Below, in pieces: positions 12,601-15,802 of a stretch of DNA of 15,802 bases; position 1 is the stretch's first letter, and every line of letters begins with the position of its first letter. The notes beneath the pieces were generated by a model. It searched no databases. It saw only the letters and a list, made by a program, of their open reading frames with translations, and was not told where the DNA came from. The position numbers and the translations under genes are program-made. This DNA is from Clostridiales bacterium UBA8153. GTDB taxonomy: Bacteria; Bacillota; Sulfobacillia; UBA8153. The stretch covers positions 1 through 15,802 of the forward strand of contig DMHJ01000162.1 of assembly GCA_003449495.1 (NCBI GenBank), in the 5' to 3' direction.

Positions 12601-13464
12601 ATGCACTATCTCATTATAAACGCAGACGATCTTGGCCTGTCCTCCGGCGTGACCCGCGGGATCCTGGAGGCCCATGCCCGTGGGGTGGTGACCTCGGCTT
12701 CGGCCATGCCGAACATGCCGGGGTTTTCCGGTGCCGTGCAGGACGCCTCGGCCTACCCGGACCTGGGCATCGGTATCCACCTCACCCTTACTGCGGGCAT
12801 GCCGGTGCTACCGCCGCCTGCAGTGGATTCCCTGGTGGACAGGACGGGCGCATTCTTGCGGCGCCCGTTGCGCCAGTGTTTGTTTGGCAGTGAGCACCAT
12901 GTACACCGGGAGTGGGAGGCGCAAATCGGCGCGTTCCTGGCCAGCGGGCTTCGACCGACCCACTTGGATAGTCACCACAATGTGCACCTGTACCCGCCCT
13001 ACCTGGACATCGCCTGCCGCCTGGCCGGCAAGTACCGCATCCCGGCCCTGCGGATGATCCGGCCCGACGATCCGCCCATCCGCCAGGTGCCGGTACCCCT
13101 CAGATATTGGTACTCCGCCCTGCTGAGACGCAGCGTGAAGCGGGCTTCCCGTGCCGGCCTGGAGTTCCCGGACCGCATGGCGTCGCTGACTGGCGGCACC
13201 GAACCGCAGCAGATGCAGGCCCGGTTAGAGGCGTTCCTGGCGGAAATCGCCGGCGGGCGAGGCATCGCGGAACTGGCCTGCCATCCGGGGTATGTCGATG
13301 AGGAGCTGGCCGGCCTGTCTGCTTTGTGCCGGGAGCGCGAGACGGACTTGGCCGTGCTGTGCAGCGAGACGACCCGGTCGGCCCTGGAAAAGAGCGGACT
13401 CAGGCTAGTATCCTACGGCATCTTCAGCGAGCTCCATCCGGACGACCGGTGGGCGAGAAGATAG
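12601..13464 (+). CDS. YdjC/ChbG-family carbohydrate deacetylase
   Basis: A 287-residue cytoplasmic protein of the ChbG/HpnK (YdjC) family, metal-dependent enzymes that remove N-acetyl groups from amino sugars such as chitobiose 6-phosphate. The metal site is visible: NADDLGLS (Asp9, Asp10), GIHLTLT (His60) and HLDSHHNVH (121-129), plus a C-terminal ACHPGYVD (His228). Length is normal for the family. ATG 12601 is preceded by GGGAG at 12589-12593. The PTS permease gene starts 9 bp after the stop, with GGGGG as ribosome binding site, so the two form an operon. This suggests that the PTS imports and phosphorylates an N-acetylated sugar that is then deacetylated. Exact substrate (GlcNAc dimer or another amide sugar) is not determined. 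Confidence 0.82.
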   Translation: MHYLIINADDLGLSSGVTRGILEAHARGVVTSASAMPNMPGFSGAVQDASAYPDLGIGIHLTLTAGMPVLPPPAVDSLVDRTGAFLRRPLRQCLFGSEHHVHREWEAQIGAFLASGLRPTHLDSHHNVHLYPPYLDIACRLAGKYRIPALRMIRPDDPPIRQVPVPLRYWYSALLRRSVKRASRAGLEFPDRMASLTGGTEPQQMQARLEAFLAEIAGGRGIAELACHPGYVDEELAGLSALCRERETDLAVLCSETTRSALEKSGLRLVSYGIFSELHPDDRWARR

Positions 13465-13473
13465 GGGGCCGGT

Positions 13474-15303
13474 ATGGGTCATATGTTCCAGAAGCTCTCC
13501 GCCGCGTTGCTTCTGCCCGTGGTCATCCTGCCGGTGGCCGCCGTGTACTTGGCCATCGGAGACCAGCTGGGGTGGGTGGCGCTACGGGCCGCCGGACAGA
13601 GTCTTCTCGTCACCTATCTACCCCTGCTGTTTGCCGTGGGGCTGGCCCTGGGCTTTACCGGGCGGGACGGCATGGCGGCCTTGGCGGGAGTGATCGGCTA
13701 TGCGGTGATGGCCTCGGTGGCCACGGCCATCGACCCGGCGGTGGACAGCGGGGTGCTGGGCGGCATGGCGATGGGTGGGGCAGCAGCCCTGTTGTTCCAT
13801 CGCTTCCACCGGGTGCGGCTTCCCGAATATCTGGGGCTGTTTGCGGGCAAGAGGTTTGTGTTGGTGCTGTCGTCCCTGGCGGGAGTGCTGGCGGGGGTAT
13901 TCTTCGGCCTGACTTGGCCGCCCATCGGGCGTCTCATCGTGGGCATGGGCCAGTGGCTGTATGCGGCCGGAGCCCTGGGAGCCTTCGTGTACGGGGTGTT
14001 CAACCGGTTGCTCATTCCCACCGGGCTCCACCACATCCTGAACAACCTCATCATGTATGTAGCCGGCGGCTATGCCGATCCGGTGACGGGCCAGCTGGTG
14101 CATGGCGAAGTACCGCGCTTTTACGCCCGGGATCCTTCGGCGGGCTACCTGTTGGCCGGCTTCTACCTGACCATGGTCTTCGCCGTTCCCGCCATCTGTC
14201 TGGCCATTGCCCACGAAGCCCGGCCCGGGGAAAGGGCCCGGGTCACCGGTATCATGGTCACCGCCGCCCTCACGTCCGCCATCACCGGCATCACCGAGCC
14301 GGCGGAGTTTGCCTTCATGTTCCTGGCCCCGGCACTGTTTGTGGTCCATGCCTTGTTGACCGGAGCGGCGCTCTGGCTGACCTATGTCCTGGGAGTCCGC
14401 CACTTCGGTATGGCCCTGCCCATGTTCTTCATCAACTTAGGCTTTGCGGATCGGGCCTGGCTGATCTTTCCTTTGGGCGCCGCTTTTGCCGCCGGCTACT
14501 ACCTGCTGTTCCGGTATCTCATCCGCCGCTGGGACCTTCCGCTCATGGGGAGGGTGCCGGCGCTGCCCGCCGCCGAGGCGGGGGACACGGCCGCCACCGC
14601 CGCTCCGGTCCTGGAAGCCCTGGGCGGTGCGGGCAATGTCGTGTCCATCGACGCTTGCCTGACCCGGCTGAGGGTAGAGCTGGTGGATCCCGGTCTGGTC
14701 AACGCGGAGGCCCTCTCTGCCCTGGGCGCGTCGGGCCTGTCCCGGCCGGGCGCCTCGCTGGTACAAGTGGTGATGGGCACTTCGTCGGCGGCGCTGTGCG
14801 AGGATATCAAGGGCCTCCTCACCCGGACCCGGCCCACGGTGGTGCTGGTGGCGCCCTTGACCGGCCGGTTGCTGCCGCTGAGTCAGGTGCCGGACCCGGT
14901 GTTCTCAGCCGGGACGGTGGGACCGGGGGTGGGCATCGACCCGTCGGAAGGGCGTTTGTTGGCACCTGCGCCCGGGCGCATCGAGTATGTATTCCCCGGC
15001 GGGCACGCCCTGACCATGACCACCGCTTCCGGCCTAGAGCTGATCTTGCACCTGGGCATCGATACCGTTCGCCTGGCCGGACAGGGTTTCACCGTAAGAG
15101 CGGGGGTGGGGCAAGCGGTGAAGGCCGGTGAGCTGCTGGTGGAGTTTGATCCCAAGGCCGTGGCCCTGGCCGGCTTCAGTCCCATTTCCGTCCTGATCGT
15201 GGCCAACGCCGGCCAGACGGCCCGCGTGCAAGCGGCTTCCCCCGGGCCGGTCAGGGCAGGACATGACCCGGTGGTGCGGGTCTCGCTCAAGGGTGGGGAG
15301 TGA
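13474..15303 (+). CDS. nagE: PTS EIICBA permease, N-acetylglucosamine/glucose family
   Basis: A 609-residue three-domain phosphotransferase permease. EIIC (about 1-355) is membrane embedded, with LLLPVVILPVAA, RLPEYLGLFAGKRF, GLHHILNN and the substrate-site motif GITEPAEF (272-279). EIIB (about 375-450) carries its phosphorylated Cys395 in VSIDACLTRLR. EIIA (about 460-609) has both conserved histidines, His511 (GHALTM) and the phospho-acceptor His526 (ILHLGIDTV). All catalytic residues are present, so sugar import with phosphorylation is expected provided that HPr and EI exist elsewhere. The order IIC-IIB-IIA fits NagE and some glucose permeases; the deacetylase partner favours an N-acetylated sugar. 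ATG 13474 has GGGGG upstream; ATG 13483 is also in frame. The stop lies 21 bp before the stray CRISPR repeat fragment. Confidence 0.85.
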   Translation: MGHMFQKLSAALLLPVVILPVAAVYLAIGDQLGWVALRAAGQSLLVTYLPLLFAVGLALGFTGRDGMAALAGVIGYAVMASVATAIDPAVDSGVLGGMAMGGAAALLFHRFHRVRLPEYLGLFAGKRFVLVLSSLAGVLAGVFFGLTWPPIGRLIVGMGQWLYAAGALGAFVYGVFNRLLIPTGLHHILNNLIMYVAGGYADPVTGQLVHGEVPRFYARDPSAGYLLAGFYLTMVFAVPAICLAIAHEARPGERARVTGIMVTAALTSAITGITEPAEFAFMFLAPALFVVHALLTGAALWLTYVLGVRHFGMALPMFFINLGFADRAWLIFPLGAAFAAGYYLLFRYLIRRWDLPLMGRVPALPAAEAGDTAATAAPVLEALGGAGNVVSIDACLTRLRVELVDPGLVNAEALSALGASGLSRPGASLVQVVMGTSSAALCEDIKGLLTRTRPTVVLVAPLTGRLLPLSQVPDPVFSAGTVGPGVGIDPSEGRLLAPAPGRIEYVFPGGHALTMTTASGLELILHLGIDTVRLAGQGFTVRAGVGQAVKAGELLVEFDPKAVALAGFSPISVLIVANAGQTARVQAASPGPVRAGHDPVVRVSLKGGE

Positions 15304-15324
15304 CCCCGGAGCCGCCGCCGCCTA

Positions 15325-15336
15325 GGTCGATCCCCG
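15325..15336 (+). repeat. Stray 12-nt fragment of the CRISPR repeat
   Basis: GGTCGATCCCCG is identical to the first 12 bases of each repeat, but the remaining 16 bases are unrelated. It starts 31 bp before the first complete repeat, about half a normal period, so it is not simply the next decayed unit unless bases were deleted. Confidence 0.75.
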
Positions 15337-15355
15337 ACCCGCCACCCCTAGCTCG

Positions 15356-15802
15356 GGTCGATCCCCGCGCACGCGGGGGAGCCGAGGTCAGCCCCGCCTT
15401 GCGGGCTTTGTATCGCGGTCGATCCCCGCACACGCGGGGGAGCCTCCTCCACGATGCCTTGCCAGTAGCGCCACATCGGTCGATCCCCGCACACGCGGGG
15501 GAGCCTCCTCTTCCCAGGTCAGCACGATCGATCCACCGGGTCGATCCCCGCACACGCGGGGGAGCCAAGAGACGGCCCTCGGTGTCTTCCAGCCCCAGAG
15601 GTCGATCCCCGCACACGCGGGGGAGCCAAGTGGCGAGCAGCCCGCGGCGACTGGGTAGCGGGTCGATCCCCGCGCACGCGGGGGAGCCAGGGGCGCCAGG
15701 TGGTCCCGCAGCTCCTCCGCGGGTCGATCCCCGCGCACGCGGGGGAGCCCGGTAGAGGCTGGATCGGTTTGGCGCCGGCTGGGGGCGATCCCCGCGCACG
15801 CG
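15356..15802 (-). CRISPR. Type I-E-like CRISPR array (7 full repeats, eighth cut by window end)
   Basis: Repeats of 28 bp start at 15356, 15417, 15478, 15539, 15600, 15661, 15722 and 15783, a constant 61-bp period with seven spacers of 33 bp. Each repeat begins GGTCGATCCCCG and ends GCGGGGGAGCC, with a palindromic CCCCGC/GCGGGG core as in Escherichia-type (I-E) repeats. Units 2-5 have GCACACGC in the loop; units 1 and 6-8 have GCGCACGC; unit 8 also has G for T at 15785. By analogy with type I-E, where crRNAs carry an ATAAACCG-like 5' handle, the crRNA strand is the minus strand, handle ATCGACC. The leader and newest spacers would then lie to the right, outside the window, and the distal end is at 15356. 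No cas gene is seen here. Confidence 0.95.

Noticed and set aside
11404..12780. Long open frame on the minus strand across the AAA+ gene
   Set aside because: It is antisense to a gene with intact AAA+ motifs; long antisense frames are common in GC-rich DNA, and its translation is low-complexity with no domain.
13326..15131. A roughly 600-codon plus-strand frame overlapping the PTS permease
   Set aside because: It is a shadow of the EIICBA gene in another frame, rich in Gly, Arg, Pro and His, without motifs.
15506..15538. Spacer 3 as a decayed repeat, because it contains GATCGATCC
   Set aside because: Only about seven bases resemble the repeat, the unit length is exactly 33 bp and both flanking repeats are intact, so it is an ordinary spacer.
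15287..15799. Open frames with repeated Pro/Arg/Gly peptides on both strands
   Set aside because: They are translations of the CRISPR repeats; the repeating RGS/ACAGID-like peptides follow the 61-bp period and are not proteins.

Overview
The window looks like the chromosome of a high-GC, probably thermophilic member of the Firmicutes (Bacillota, Clostridia-like lineages). This is inferred from GC-rich codon use, strong purine-rich Shine-Dalgarno sites with frequent GTG/TTG starts, Bacillus-type LexA half-sites, an ECF-transporter S component and an IS607-type transposon. No rRNA or tRNA is visible, so the genus cannot be fixed from sequence alone.

Region 1 (about 170-5077) is an SOS mutagenesis cassette. 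A near-consensus sigma-A promoter carries two LexA-like boxes and drives a catalytically degenerate Y-family protein (ImuB-like). A DUF6504 protein follows, and then a DnaE2/ImuC-type polymerase. No ImuA is visible. Between the DUF6504 gene and dnaE2 lies the fossil 3' end of a tnpB gene.

Region 2 (5043-7246) holds a convergent rsmD-like rRNA methyltransferase with an altered catalytic motif. Divergent from it is a two-gene operon: an ECF S component and a PurM/HypE-like ATP-binding protein.

Region 3 (7296-12537) is the least described and probably the most interesting part. A membrane/coiled-coil protein, a DUF1257 (Ycf35-like) protein, a translationally coupled DUF2997 protein and a 45-codon orphan frame are followed, after an inserted IS607-family element, by a Ycf46-like AAA+ ATPase. 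DUF1257, DUF2997 and Ycf46-type ATPases are all families without an established biochemical role, and the arrangement suggests one functional module split by the transposon. The transposon is decayed: its serine recombinase has lost the catalytic serine and is frameshifted, and its TnpB has a premature stop although the RuvC and zinc-ribbon residues survive. A recognisable omega-RNA-like 3' end abuts the AAA+ gene.

Region 4 (12601-15303) is an amino-sugar operon: a YdjC/ChbG-family deacetylase followed by a complete GlcNAc/glucose-family PTS EIICBA permease.

Region 5 (15325-15802, running off the window) is a type I-E-like CRISPR array with strict 61-bp periodicity, read towards the left. 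It has a stray 12-nt repeat fragment beyond its distal end. No cas genes are in the window.
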